Positions 34,474 to 45,530 of a stretch of DNA of 64,000 nucleotides are shown here, piece by piece. Numbering within the stretch: position 1 is the first letter of the stretch; each line of letters starts with the position of its first letter. The position numbers and the translations under genes were made by a program. The stretch lies in NCBI GenBank assembly GCA_030052745.1, contig JANBVO010000001.1, positions 1 to 64,000 of the forward strand. Reading direction: 5' to 3'. The notes beneath the pieces were generated by a model that had not been told where the DNA came from, did no database searches, and saw nothing but the letters and a program-made list of their open reading frames with translations. Source of the stretch: Pleurostoma richardsiae. Its lineage: Eukaryota > Ascomycota > Sordariomycetes > Calosphaeriales > Pleurostomataceae.

Positions 34474-36478
34474 CTAAGCATTGTTCGCTCCTGTTGGGTC
34501 TTGCCGTGTCTCAAGCTGCTTCCGCAGAGACGCAACCTCGGATGTGAGATAGCCGACCTGTGCCTCCCGGGTGGTTTCTGTCTTCTCCATAGTCAAGATA
34601 CGATCCGTCAGCTGCTTGACCTTATCTTCCAGCGTCTGGATATAAGACCAGAGACCTTGCTCGCCAGACGCGAAGAGATTTGCCGAGCTGTCGCCGCTGT
34701 TGGCATGACTAGGCCCGCTCGGTGTTCTCGAATGCACGACCCCGGCTGAGAGCGGCTGGGCCGGAGCCGCGTGACTGACGGGAGGAGCCGGCAGATCTGG
34801 GAATCGTGGATTAGCCACAGAATCGGGAAAAGAACTTCAGCTTATACTTACTGTGCGGTGGAGAGATGGCACGCGGAGGCGTGTGGCGGTCGGTGAGGCG
34901 CCGGCCAAACTGTTGCTGCTGCAGTTGAGCCGTCAAGCTGGGTGACCGCTGCCGCGCCAGACCTGCTTGGTCATGGCCCGGTTGATTTGGCTGCACGCCA
35001 GCGGGGCTCAGAGGTTTGGGGCTTTCTGTCATGCCTTGAGAGTAGATAGATGAGCTTCCGCCACTAACTGGCACGGAGGAGATGCTAGTGTTAGGTGTAT
35101 GCGCACCAGCAATGCTGTTAGGCATGCTCGGCGAGGTCGTCGCACTAGAGCTGCCACCACGGTCAACATTTGGAGGGTACAAGCCTCCGGTGGTGCCCGA
35201 CCTAGGTCCCGCAGGAGGGTATGTCCGCGAGGTAGGCGTGTAGCCCTCAGGGGCAGCTGGTGCACCCGGTACGTGCTGGGCTTTGATGGCGGGCAAACTG
35301 AGCCGCCTTCGATCCTCTTCCGTCATTTCCACATCGCCGCTGGGATCGTAGACCACACCGGCCATGGCAGACTCGTCACCCTCTCCGGCGCCGGTATCAT
35401 AATCATCGTCCCCGGCAAAGCTTCCCATGGACGCCCGCCGGCCGGCGCATCCGCCAGCACCCTTGCTGTGTCGAGCCAACGCGTCGCCACGTGCAAACTT
35501 CCGGTCGCACTTTGGGCAGACATGCGGCTTTTCTCCCGTATGCAATTTGCTGTGACGTTTGAGATCATGGAGACGCCTGAATCGCATCTGGCAATTCTGA
35601 CAGACGTAGGGCTTCTCTTGGCTATGCGTAAGAAGATGGCTCTTCAGATTGTGATGTCGCGTGAACTCGGTGTCGCAGTAGGGGCACTTGTGTTTCTTTG
35701 ACGAAGGTGACCCTTGCTCGCCGTTGTTCGATGAGGACATTGGAAGGCTCAGTCCGCGCTGCGGTGGTGCCAGCATCGCGGCACCCGGTGGCAGGATGCC
35801 AGGGTATGAGAGGGAGGTACTCGTCTTCTCGTCCATCTGCGCCTCTGGCTGGGCTACGAAGCTTTGCCGATCGTTCCGCGAGTCGATGTCCATGGGCGCC
35901 GGGCTGTCAACAACATGATCACCGGAGCCACCCAGACTTTGGTGACTTGTCGCGCTGTGGGGACTGACATCGGGATGCGGTTCGGCTGGCGGCGCGTGTC
36001 CTTGCGGCAATGCGTCGGGCTGGAGCGCCTTGGCCGCAAGCTCAACAACCGGAGACGCGGCGGGGGCCGGCGCGTCTTGCGGCCGGCTCATAGTAAGAGT
36101 GCCTCCCGACATAAGGTCTACAATAACTTTCTGGCCGGGATTATCAGTGGTGCCAGGCGGATTCAATCTCTGTTCTTCTTCCTTTCTTCGCCTTTCCTCC
36201 TCTGCCGCAGCTGCTCCAGTCAAATGTACAGGCGACAGTCGCGTCGTGGATAGGCTGACGAGGCGAGCAATCTTTGAGGGCGACAGATCGTGGCCAACGG
36301 CCGCAGAGGTATCGGGCGACGTCGGCGTCGATTCACGTGGTCTCTTCAGCGACCTGGCTCGATCAGAATCCGCCGCAGGAGGTTCCGACAACGCTGGTGG
36401 AAGCAGAGCTGGCGGTTCTGCGACCGTAGGTGCGATGGGAGGGGCTTCTGTCCTGAGGGAGCCTTGTTCCGATGCCAT
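34474..36478 (-). CDS. Three-finger C2H2 transcription factor with C-terminal coiled coil
   Basis: Exons 36478-34852 and 34796-34474 (intron GTAAGT...CCCAG, 55 nt) encode 649 residues. The start is taken at MASEQGSLRTE; an upstream in-frame ATG at 36535 adds 19 residues that look less coding. Fingers: CPYCDTEFTRHHNLKSH (about 265-285), CQNCQMRFRRLHDLKRH (293-313) and CPKCDRKFARGDALARH ending in a C instead of H (321-344). The TGEKP-type linkers between fingers are intact. This arrangement resembles fungal 'Ezf'-type proteins; no target is known to me. A basic patch (RRASMGS) follows the fingers. The second exon carries a heptad-rich coiled coil (YIQTLEDKVKQLTDRILTM) that suggests dimer formation. 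Phosphosite-rich Ser/Pro stretches make up the remainder. The factor is probably nuclear. Confidence 0.88.
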
Positions 36479-36841
36479 GAGGCGTGACAACGTGCGCGAA
36501 CTCGACAAGCGGAAGTAATAGCCGCGGAGAATCAACCAAGTATCAAAGTAGCCTCGTCGTCAAGGGTTTGCGCGCTCAATTCCGGCTCGTTCCCAGACTC
36601 ATCGCCGGGTGACGGAATGGAGAGGCTGTGATGTGTGGCTGGAGATCGTGGCGAGAGCTGGGGTCTCAACGGCGGCGGACGCGACAGAGGCGGTGGAAAG
36701 AGGAATGCCCTGATTATCGGAGGAGATTGAGAAAATTCGAAACAATAGCGTGCCTGTTCTACGGGGTTACTGGTGAGGAGCGCGCGCGAAGGAATCTCGA
36801 GTACACGGGGCGATCAAATGGGTGGGATTCGGCCTCGGTGA

Positions 36842-36868
36842 TGTGGACGTGGATGTGGATGTGGATGT
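36842..36868. repeat. (GTGGAT)n-like short repeat
   Basis: Four to five degenerate GTGGAY hexamers occur in tandem upstream of the C2H2-factor gene. No function is assigned. Confidence 0.7.
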
Positions 36869-37068
36869 CGAGGCAGAGAGAGGTAAGGGTAAGGTAGGTA
36901 ATAGGTAAAGCCTCAGAAAAAAAGGTGAGAGGGAGGGGGCGCAGCGGGCAAAAAGATGGAAAAACAGTGATTGAGCGAGCGCCAGAAGGCAAGGGCGGCG
37001 GGCTCAGGTCGGTCGTGGGCCATGGTATCGATGTACCTGTACCAGCCACATCCGGGTGGAGTAGCCGC

Positions 37069-38159
37069 AGGTACCTCGCCGTCCTCTCGCCTGCCGGTCT
37101 GATGGTCTGAAGCCACGGCGGAGGTCTAGGGCTCCCCCACATCAGAGTTCCCACATCTCCCCAGTTGGTAAACGTCAGGTACTGCTACAGTCTCGAAACG
37201 GCAATGGCCCCGCCACGGACGCTATTCTGGTAGTCAGCTTGGGCAAGGGGACACGCCCTTTTGGGCCTGGTCAGCCTGGACGGCCACACCAAATGGGTGG
37301 TGACGAACACGAAAGCTGGGCTTGGTTGGCCGCGGTTGGGCGGAGGATCCTGGGGCGCAAGGAGAGCACATCAGTGAATGTCGTCAGTAAGCAGGCCCTG
37401 CGATCGGATGGAAGCTTTCGAGCACGACCGGGGATGAAAACAAGAGGCAAAGCAGCCAGGACTTGGGCTGATGTGCCTGTGTGTCTAGGCAAGCCAGGCA
37501 AAGGCTCTCTCTCCAAAATGGTACGATTATCGCGGATACTGGATGAAGCCAGCAAGCGGTACAAGTACATAGGTGCTACCTGCTTCGTCCGTGGAATAAC
37601 TCGAATGGACATTTTCCCGTCATTTTGGATGAGAAACTGCGAGCCCGTGCTTGCAGGAGCGTTCGGTACGTCAGACCTTCCCAGGTTCCTGTCCGTCATC
37701 ACCCAACTAGGTACCTCCGGTGTACAGTAGCGTAGTATATCGGGATGGAAAGCCCAGGCGGGTCAGGCTTGCACCGCCGCAATTGACAGAAGCAGGAGGT
37801 ACCTGCATGTACCGGCCGCCCGGTAACTGGTACATTGTCGATGATACAATCGAACAGTCGATGCTGGCTGGCTCAAACGGCTGCGTTGCGAGCTGCGTTG
37901 CGCCCCAGAACTGCCTGCTCACGCCCTCTCGCAAGATCGCCGTCACCCAATGCTACCACATGCTACATCTGACAAGCTTGTCGCGCGTTCGACACAAAAA
38001 CAAGGCGCCAGCGGGCTCAGTGATGCACATCGCACTAAGATACTACAGGCGATGCATCATAGCGTGGATCGGGTCAGAGGCGTGCTTGGAAGGACGACGT
38101 CGTGCTACCAAGCCGGTACAGCAGCGGAGCATGCAGCGATGCAAACAGATTAGGTACCT
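37069..38159. promoter_or_regulatory. Cluster of four AGGTACCT palindromes
   Basis: Perfect 8-bp palindromes at 37069, 37709, 37797 and 38152, two of them extended to TAGGTACCT. An 8-mer is expected about once per 65 kb by chance, so four within 1.1 kb is unusual. Related GTACCGGTAC (about 38487-38496) and TGTACCTGTACC (37033-37044) sites are nearby. They could be sites of a homodimeric regulator or part of an unannotated repeat; which is not known. Confidence 0.4.
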
Positions 38160-39385
38160 TCTGGTGTTCATTGCAAGGGAATCAAGATCGCGAAGCTTGG
38201 ATTGGCCCTGTTCTGCATGCTGGGCGAAGGCACTCAAGCACTGAAGGGGGGGATTGAGCAAAGCCGTGGCTTGCGTGCCACAGGCAAACCTCGGCCGCTC
38301 ATTGGTAGCCGTGCGTGCCTCAGCTGTCATAGGTGGCGGGGAGCAACCGGCTGGCCGCCGTCCCTCTCCTGTGTTCTCCGTCCTGTGTGGCTCGGGGTGA
38401 GGCAGGCCCAACAGGGCGTTAAGAACACGAACATCCTGCCGCTCCTGCCCCGCCACACTTCAAAGTCCAAGTTCTGTGCATATGTACCGGTACATCGACG
38501 GCTTACATCACCAGGTTAGAGAACATCCAAGAGGACCGTTTCTCCCTCCAGCCAGCTTCCAGCTGAGGTAAGGAACGGTCCGTAACCTCGGTGAGGTGTG
38601 GCCTCCCTATTGCAAGCTGCTGCAGGCGCGGCTCTTATCACTGCTTCCTGCTACTCCTGCTAGTTCTCAGCTGAATGCAGACCAATAGCCAGTCGGGTCT
38701 CCCTACTCTCTGCTCACCCCATGAGGACATCTAACATGATCCTTATGCTGTCAAATCAGAGAGCGAGTCTCCTACAATAGCCATGAGAGCATCCACTTAA
38801 GGAATCCAGGGGTTTCACACATATCAGCATCACAATGTGTTGGCGCAACTTCCAAGCTGTGGGTAAACGCCTGTCCGTTGTCCTCCGCTCAGACGACCTT
38901 GCCGGCGAGTAAGCCGTGCTACCCGCTTCGCCCGACTTCCTACAGAGAGAATCAGTTGTAAATGTGTCACACTCGCTGTTGGTTAATCTGCCAGAGAGCC
39001 TTGAATCAAGATGGTAGGCCCTTGCTCGCCCGGACATTGCTCCAGAGCGCTATGACTGCATGCCCTTCGCAACCTATGACGAACAAGGCCGTCTATGGCT
39101 GGGTCCGCCAGTTCATTGGCAGACTCACGAGCATGGTGTCTTATGTGTTGTTCATAACCCAGCTCCAACTTGCAGCGGATGAGCGTTCGTATCAGGTCAT
39201 GGCTGGCTGACTCTTGACTTTGTCCAACAAGACCATGGGGAGTCGGTGGTTGAAGACGTTCTCGAACGGCGAAAATCGACCATCCTTACTATGGTAGCCC
39301 GCGGGAAATTCAGGGCTGTTCTGGGTGGTGATCGATTTCCTTTTTTCGGGCCTCAGCCGGCGTCTTCAAGTAATGATACTCATAG

Positions 39386-39565
39386 TCACGCGGATTGTTC
39401 TTCGTCGTTGCTATCAGGGTCGAACGTTACCTCCGCTCTAACATCAAATCTCTCACCCTCACCCTCATCCTCGAGGCCCGCATAAGCCTCAAGCGCGGAC
39501 ATTCTATTGAATAGGGACAATCTCCGCAAGATGGTCGGCTCCTGAAGACCTGAGGATTCCGTCAT
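39386..39565 (-). CDS. Small acidic open frame, doubtful
   Basis: ATG at 39565 opens a 59-residue frame: MTESSGLQEPTILRRLSLF, then ALEAYAGLEDEGEGERF and an acidic tail DPDSNDEEQSA. The composition looks more like a real acidic protein tail than most neighbouring shadow frames. There is no domain, and no confident intron or upstream exon. It could be the last exon of an unrecognised gene, a small protein, or chance. It ends 69 bp beyond the stop codon of the Mpv17-type gene. Confidence 0.2.
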   Translation of the reverse strand: MTESSGLQEPTILRRLSLFNRMSALEAYAGLEDEGEGERFDVRAEVTFDPDSNDEEQSA

Positions 39566-39633
39566 ACAACTCAGCGTCACTGCAACTGAATTTCTATTTA
39601 CCCCCTTTATTTCCAGTCACTTGCCAGACCAAA

Positions 39634-40299
39634 TTAAACCCTTGCAGCAACCATACTCATATAGATTCCCCATAGGAGACCAATACAATTCAGAAACACG
39701 ATTCGCCTATCGACTGGGACGAAGCCAAAGCTGACAATCGAGGCCAAAGGCCAGATCTTGTAACCAGCAACGATGATAGGAACAGTCTCCTGCGAGTATA
39801 GGCATCAGCTAGGAACTAGCAACGACCAGCCCGCATAGACACGTACCGTTCGGAGGTTGTACCCTATCTGCGCAACAGTCTGCCGCTTCATCATGCCCAT
39901 GAGGACCAGGAACGCTGCCGTGTTTACAATGGCGCCCAGGGTAATGCAGTCCGCGAACCACTTGGCCAGCGTGTTCTTTATGCTGAGCCGCGCGCGGCCC
40001 ACCTCACCCTTACCTTCTCCCGCAGCAGAGAGGAGGCCGGTGCCTCCCTTCTCAACGTCGTCCACACGCCGTACTACTGCTGCTTTCGGGTAGGCTGGGA
40101 AGGTTCGCTCCAGCTGCTGCTGCCAGAGGTAGTTCGGGGGTGTCGTCAGAAGGCAGAGGACGACGAAGCGGAAGAGCTGGGCTGCGTCCAGGCTGAATGG
40201 ACGCTGAGCACGGTGCGCTTCGAGAAGTTGCGCCAGAACATTGGAGACAGTCGAGAGCCCCGTCGCCTGGAGAGTGGTGATCGCTATCGAGGACGGCAT
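39634..40299 (-). CDS. Mpv17/PMP22 family integral membrane protein
   Basis: Exons 40299-39847 and 39789-39634 (intron GTACGT...GCAG, 57 nt) encode 202 residues. The start MPSSIAITTLQATGLSTVS is chosen because the family starts there; longer frames upstream are not family-like. Predicted helices include FRFVVLCLLTTPPNYLWQ, the segment around ITLGAIVNTAAFLVLMGMM and the C-terminal block IWPLASIVSFGFVPVDRR, the family's best-conserved region, with RIVFLNCIGLLWGIYMS after it. Mpv17/PMP22 proteins sit in peroxisomal or mitochondrial inner membranes and are thought to form channels or affect metabolite exchange. The compartment cannot be told from this sequence. The usual length (about 180-270) fits. 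Confidence 0.85.
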
Positions 40300-42167
40300 C
40301 TTTGCCAGAAACCGAGATGAACGGACAGATACGGAACAAAAGACGGCAATTATACCCCGCAAGAAGATGCGTCGTCGATTACACGTACAGGGCAGATAAA
40401 CTTCCTCGCCAAAGCATATAAGATCGTGATAGTTCCGAGCCGTCACTTCAGTGCTTACGGCTAAACGGGCCTACTATCACACTAACGCCAGAGATAAACC
40501 CAAAGAGAAAAATAAGGGAGACGGAAGAACAAGTAGGGGCCGGGCGAAAGAATAGACACAGCCGTCTTGACATGACATTCTGTTCTACTGTGTAGGGAAA
40601 AACAAACCTGCGACTCTCCATCGAAACACACCGTTTCAAGTAGTCAAGATCCATCCCCTGTCGATCCCACCTGCTTCTCCACAGAGATCCAGTTTCTGTT
40701 AAGAAATACGAGGGCTTCCTGTTCGGCCACGGCCACTGTATCCATAGTAAAGCACCAAGAATAGATGTTGTGCCGGGTAGAAGCTCCATCTTCGGCGTGC
40801 GACGTCCAAAATCTGGGGGATTTTGTTTAAGGCGCTTGGGAGCCAGGACCACCCCCGGGGACGAAGTGGCCGGCAGCTAAAACCCTGGTCCCGCATACGA
40901 CAGCCATGCCAAAGAAAGTTCTTGTTGGTCTGACCTATCTTCGTATCAACCAACCATGCCTATACTCCGCTCTCTCATTCATAAACTCAGAACTCTTCGG
41001 GTCGACGGCTCGGAAGCGGTCATTTTCGGGATCCAGGACTACGGACTCGATGCCCACTGACAGCTTTCGATCAAGTATCGCCATCTTCTTCCGAAGCTGC
41101 CTCATGTATCTCTACACTTGTACGAGATGCTCCTTGTTTTTCATCGCGTCTAGTACAGCGAGCTACCAATCGACAACCTACTAGATGAGGTCATGATCTT
41201 CACTTCTTTGCGGGCGAAGGTCGACGATCATTTAAGTGGCGAGGTAAGGCTGAAGCGTTTGTGCTGAGGAGATCGCCTCGATTGGCTCTTTTGCCTCGCT
41301 AGCTTCGGGAAACCTCTCGAGCTTGTCTGCAAGAGATCTCGGGCGACGCTATCCATCACGTCCGCAACTGATCCAACGGCATGGCGCCGGGTGCACGGGG
41401 AACTGCCGGGTAAAAGTGGCGATAGCCTGCAGCAAGGTCTATCTGCGGAGCGTGTGGTTGGGTCAAGCACACCTGCAACTCTCGAAACGAGTCACGCTGT
41501 GAGAGGTGCGATGAGATGCCGGAAAAAGAAATGATGGGCGATCCCTCTGATCTTCGTGATAGGAGGTGCTGGTGTCCGTGAATGGTCAATCCCGGAGACA
41601 GCAATATGTCGGCTCTTTCTGAAGCACCCGCACTCCATACCCGTATGGTATCTTGGATATCTGAGACGAGATGCGTTGGAACTCTCAGCAGCCCGCTCGC
41701 TCGCAAGTGACATACATGGGAGATAGTCGTGAGCCCGTGACGTCTCGGCGATCACCACAAACAACCACCACTTCCTTCGCATCGCCGCCGTAGGACTTGC
41801 GTTCATAATCAGCATCGGTCGTTTCCACGTTGCTCGTCAATGAGGAGCTCTCAGACATGACGTAGCTTCACGCCTGCCCAACCAGCTCTGCCAGCCAGCC
41901 TCCTCTTCGACTCCTTACCAATGAGAAATACCACGCCAAAGGACATGCAGACCAGTGGACGAATCGCAAAGACGGGCAGTGTCGATTTAACTTTGTGCCT
42001 ATCGCGGGGCGGGGTAGCTTCCTGTGGGCTGGCGGAGCTGGTCCAAGGCTCTCCTGATACCTTTGTTCGCCTCTTCACTTCGTCCGCGTCAAGGCTTGTT
42101 AGCCGGCCGAGCAATCCTTCCCCCCGTCGAATTGCCACAACCACTGTCACAGAGTACGATAGGATTC
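40300..42167. other. Intergenic with protein-like remnants
   Basis: 1.87 kb between the Mpv17-type and EF-hand genes. A protein-like minus-strand reading frame lies at about 40935-41162 and is listed separately. Other open frames on both strands between 41268 and 42150 contradict each other and are not accepted. Confidence 0.5.
40935..41162 (-). pseudogene. Possible gene remnant or terminal exon of unrecognised gene
   Basis: The minus strand reads MRQLRKKMAILDRKLSVG, then VVLDPENDRFRAVDPKSS, EFMNERAEYRHGWLIRR and a stop codon. The mixture of charged and hydrophobic residues is typical of coding DNA. It can be extended upstream in the same frame by about 16 similar codons but is then interrupted. 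No family is recognised. It may be a broken host gene, or the last exon of an intact gene whose acceptor lies near 41112. It stands on the same strand as, and about 640 bp upstream of, the Mpv17-type gene. Confidence 0.25.
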
Positions 42168-42525
42168 ATGGTCTGTGGACTATGGCACCGATACTTGAGA
42201 CACTCGGTGGATGTGACTGATGCTGGAGATAGGCGTCCGAGGACGATATCAAGAACGCCTTCCAAGGGGGCGATAACGATGACGATGACGGCTTGAGCCT
42301 CTCGGAGGCCAGCACCGCGCTGGAGAAACTCAGTGGCAAGACCATTGACGAGTCGACGATTGAATCTGCCTGCAGCAGCTGTGGCGTCGACACAAGCCGA
42401 GAGATGACCCGTATGTTCAAAGGCTCAGCTAGGACTTCATAGATGTGACTGGACTGATCTGACCGATATTAGTGGACGAATTCAAGGAGGTTGTCAGGCA
42501 CCTGGAAAGCAGCGGAACTTTGTAG
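42168..42525 (+). CDS. Very small EF-hand protein
   Basis: The proposed model has exons 42168-42170 (only the ATG), 42233-42410 and 42473-42525, with two introns of exactly 62 nt, giving 77 residues. Exon 2 starts ASEDDIKNAFQGG and contains a calcium-binding loop with D at loop positions 1, 3 and 5, a hydrophobic residue at 8 and E at 12 (DNDDDDGLSLSE), except that the usual Gly at 6 is shifted by one. The second half (SGKTIDESTIESACSS, then TLDEFKEVVRHLESSG) resembles the helices of a second, degenerate hand without good ligands. The second intron junction is firm (C|TG = Leu). The first donor (GTCTGT, right after the start codon) is unusual, so the 5' end could be a different upstream exon. 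Calmodulin-like regulation is possible but not shown. Confidence 0.5.
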
Positions 42526-44621
42526 ACGCACGTCAAGTCATCTCATCCAGGTGATGAAGTGCGGTATCGCAACCATGAGTGAAAATAGGAGCCTATATTT
42601 CTTGAAGAATTGAATATAATTCTTGTTCTTTGCCAAAGTTGGCTTAATACTAGCTTATATTCAAACCCTGGCTGTACGCTGCCGCGTTTGGTTGCTCTGC
42701 AACCCAGCCTGACCCTTGAAGAGATCAGAGGAACATTCCGTAACAGCGCGAGAAGCATTGAGGACCGAGTTACCAACAGCGGTTAAGCAGCGTCACCTGA
42801 CTGGCGCTCGCTGTTGGAATGGCCATATCGACTTGACGTGCAGCGCTGTCACAGTCTGAAACGTGCCCGGCTGTTTCTGCAAGGCGCACAGCTTGCGATA
42901 TCTCATTCACCACTCCCGTGACGCGGCATGCCCACATACCATGACTACTTGCCGTGTCAAGCTCCACGCTTGCTCGATCCCGATTCCATTTTCTCCCTCG
43001 ACTGGCCTTACGGCGTTCATTTGCTGGTTTTGACAGGGATGTAGTCACCGCATAGTGCCCGTGGCTCCTCCTCGACTTACCGGCAAGAAGAGCCGATACT
43101 ACGGGATCGGGTATCCTCTGAGCATTGCGTTTGACAGGAATCGACTGCTTGTCTTGAGTTGTACTATGGAGGATGATCGTGTTTCTCGGGAGCAGATCTC
43201 TTGAACAGGGAATGGAACCAGAAAGGCAAACTTCATCATGACGTGAAGTAAATAGCTTGGCCACCTCATCTGTAAGGGTCCCGAGGTCGGGTACCGCGTT
43301 GAGACAGATGCCTGGATGCTGATGCGCGAGGGCTGGCAAGACATCGATGTTACAGAGCTGTCTCTCAAATCGTGCCCGGCACTGAGTTCAGCAGCCGCAT
43401 CCAAGTACTGTGTCCTAGGATCTGATCTGCGGACCTTACCAAGTCAGTGAACTGAAAGCGAGACAGTCGCATTCAGACAGACGCCAACTAGCTTATCTGC
43501 TGCATGACGGCGTGGCGTCTAGATTCATGGTATGGACGCGGCCGTGGCACTGGAACGGGCCGAGGGGTCCTTGTTTTGGTTCGTGACTGGCATTCTGGCT
43601 GTGATCGGAGCATAGCCTCGGCATACCGTACTCGCTCTTCTGCCGTAATACGGCTCCCACAGCATACAGCCGACTGTAAAAGCAACTAGACCAGGCACTC
43701 GCGCGGTTTCAACGCTGCTCGAGAGCTCGGAAGGCAGCCCAAACGTGCCGCCCGTTCCTTGAGTCGGGAGAGCGGACTGATCGCGCCTGGGTGAAGACTT
43801 CGGACTGCATTATCAAGGTCCACGATGATGGATCTCTCGAGCTGCGTGGTGCCTGTACCATCGTTAGTTGGACAGGACGCGTAATATCCAATGAGACTAA
43901 GCAGTGGTGAAGATCTAGCTGGAGGATCCTCGCATGACTGGGCTACCTCAGTACGTGAGCTTTCAAGTGGACCGTCGCGTCGTGTTGTCACATACCTGGG
44001 GAGGTAGACCCCGCATTCCACAACGGTCCAGAGTGACGGCTTCAAAATGCTCCTCCGCAAGGAGACCGACAATTTTTTTCATCTTGCTGTCTGGACTCTG
44101 AACAGTCTCTGGACTTTGTCGGGGGGAGCAAAAGAGACCTTAGCGTTGACGTAGCGGTAGATTAGGCGGGGCATCTTGCTGCGAGTCCACGAGGGCATGT
44201 TACGTGGACAGCAGAGATTAAGATGGTCTAAAGGAGATGAGATGGGACGAGTCCCCTCCCAAACGCGGGCAGCTGGACAAGAGGCAGACAGGCGCGTCAT
44301 TGCCAGTTGCGGGAGAAGGCGAAGTGAGGGCTCCGATCTTGCAGATATTCAGGCAAATGTTGATATTGATTGACTGGAGAGAAACAGGCGAGCGGGCAGC
44401 AGCAAAGGAAATGATGGTGATGGCAGTCGGAGCAGCAAAGGTGCCATGCCGGGTCGGATGGCCGCGGGATCTTATTGGCGGCTCCGGCTCGCTGGTTCGT
44501 GCCGGTGAAACGCCTGCAATCTACGGAAGGAAGTACCTATTCTATGGAAGCCCGCCTTGGGAAGACATCCCACTCGGGTCTTGGCAGACTCTCTTTCTCT
44601 TTCTGACCGCAGTTGTCGGCC

Positions 44622-44653
44622 GAGGGAAGGAAGGAAGAAAGAAAGAAGGAAGC
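44622..44653. repeat. GGAAG/GAAAG purine-rich simple repeat
   Basis: An imperfect tandem of GAAG and GAAA units, about 32 bp long, in noncoding DNA. Confidence 0.8.
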
Positions 44654-45500
44654 GGCGGATGTGCTGTGCGGCGGCGCCTACCATACAGACTACCTACTAT
44701 GTATGTATGGAGATGTGCCATCCATCTGCAAATTGTGCATCTCGGCAGAGCAGTGCACAGCACACAGCACAGCTAATGCACGTGTGGGCGTGTCTATACA
44801 GGCACGAGGGGGTTGTGGTGAGCGATCGCCTTAAATTAGAGCTGGATGAGGCTTAGCGCCAGGTACCATCGGCAGGGGGCTTGCCTGAAAAAGGGGATTG
44901 CGATGGACACCCGTCAAATACGGCGGACGGAGGTGACGACTGATGTTGGCAGTTTGCCGCGAGTTGCCGTGACATTCATCATCGTCGACTCGTTGTCCAC
45001 CAACGAACCTGAAAGCTTTTGCTTTATGGATGGCTGGGTGGATGGTCCAAGGTTGGTTGGTACGTGGCAGCAGCGAGGCAGAGCGAGCGGGATCGCGTGC
45101 CGTATCATCTGGCCATTCGTTCGTCCGTTTGATGTTTTGATTTCCTCTGTTAGCGCCCTTAAGCTTAAATCTCCATTCCATCTCGCCTCGTCCATACGGC
45201 GCGTCAAGCTGCTGCGCCGCTGTATCGTACTTGGTGAAGAGAGGTCCATCTGCCGGAGACAGATCTGGTGCTGTATCCTTCTTGATGTGGGCAGCGGAAC
45301 GGAAGATGCTCCCCTCTCCCGGGCCCTGAGAGATGCACCTGTAACCCGACCAAACAGTTTGATGAGATGAGGTACGGAGGTACGTGGGCGGTGTAATTAT
45401 GTAAGGTCGTAACGGTTCTGTTTTGGGCAACCGCGTCTGGATTCCGCGACTCTGATTGATCGGCTGTTTATGAGCGGGTGGAGCTGCGGTGGACGGACGG

Positions 45501-45530
45501 CCCCTGCTGGGCCCCTGCTGGGCCCCTGCT
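45501..45530. repeat. 11-bp tandem repeat with CCCCT cores
   Basis: CCCCTGCTGGG repeats 2.7 times (45501-45511, 45512-45522, 45523-45530). It places three CCCCT stress-element-like cores 11 bp apart, that is, close to one helical turn, about 700 bp upstream of the SUN gene start. Regulation by an Msn2-type factor is a guess. Confidence 0.6.

Larger units (their letters stand above)
36479..39633. other. 3.15-kb intergenic region with AGGTACCT cluster
   Basis: No supported gene. Four perfect AGGTACCT palindromes sit at 37069-37076, 37709-37716, 37797-37804 and 38152-38159. A (GTGGAT)n-like short repeat (about 36842-36868) is near the C2H2-factor 5' end. A small acidic open frame on the minus strand (39565-39386) is listed separately. 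The left part should contain the promoter of the minus-strand C2H2 factor. Confidence 0.55.

Noticed and set aside
36478-36535. Upstream ATG of the C2H2-factor gene as start
   Set aside because: The 19 extra residues (MILRGYYFRLSSSRTLSRL) are unlike the Pro/Ser/acid-rich N-terminus that follows; the downstream ATG is preferred.
37239-37730. 163-codon plus-strand open frame
   Set aside because: No similarity and an equally open antisense frame (37702-37271).
41268-41726. About 150-codon plus-strand frame with one interruption, including a membrane-like start (WAIPLIFVIGGAG)
   Set aside because: Looked like a transporter fragment, but the opposite strand is open over the same stretch, and a run of this length with one stop is not improbable across six frames and this many positions.
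42770-43339. 189-codon minus-strand open frame
   Set aside because: No domain, no supporting splice sites and a chance-like amino-acid mix.
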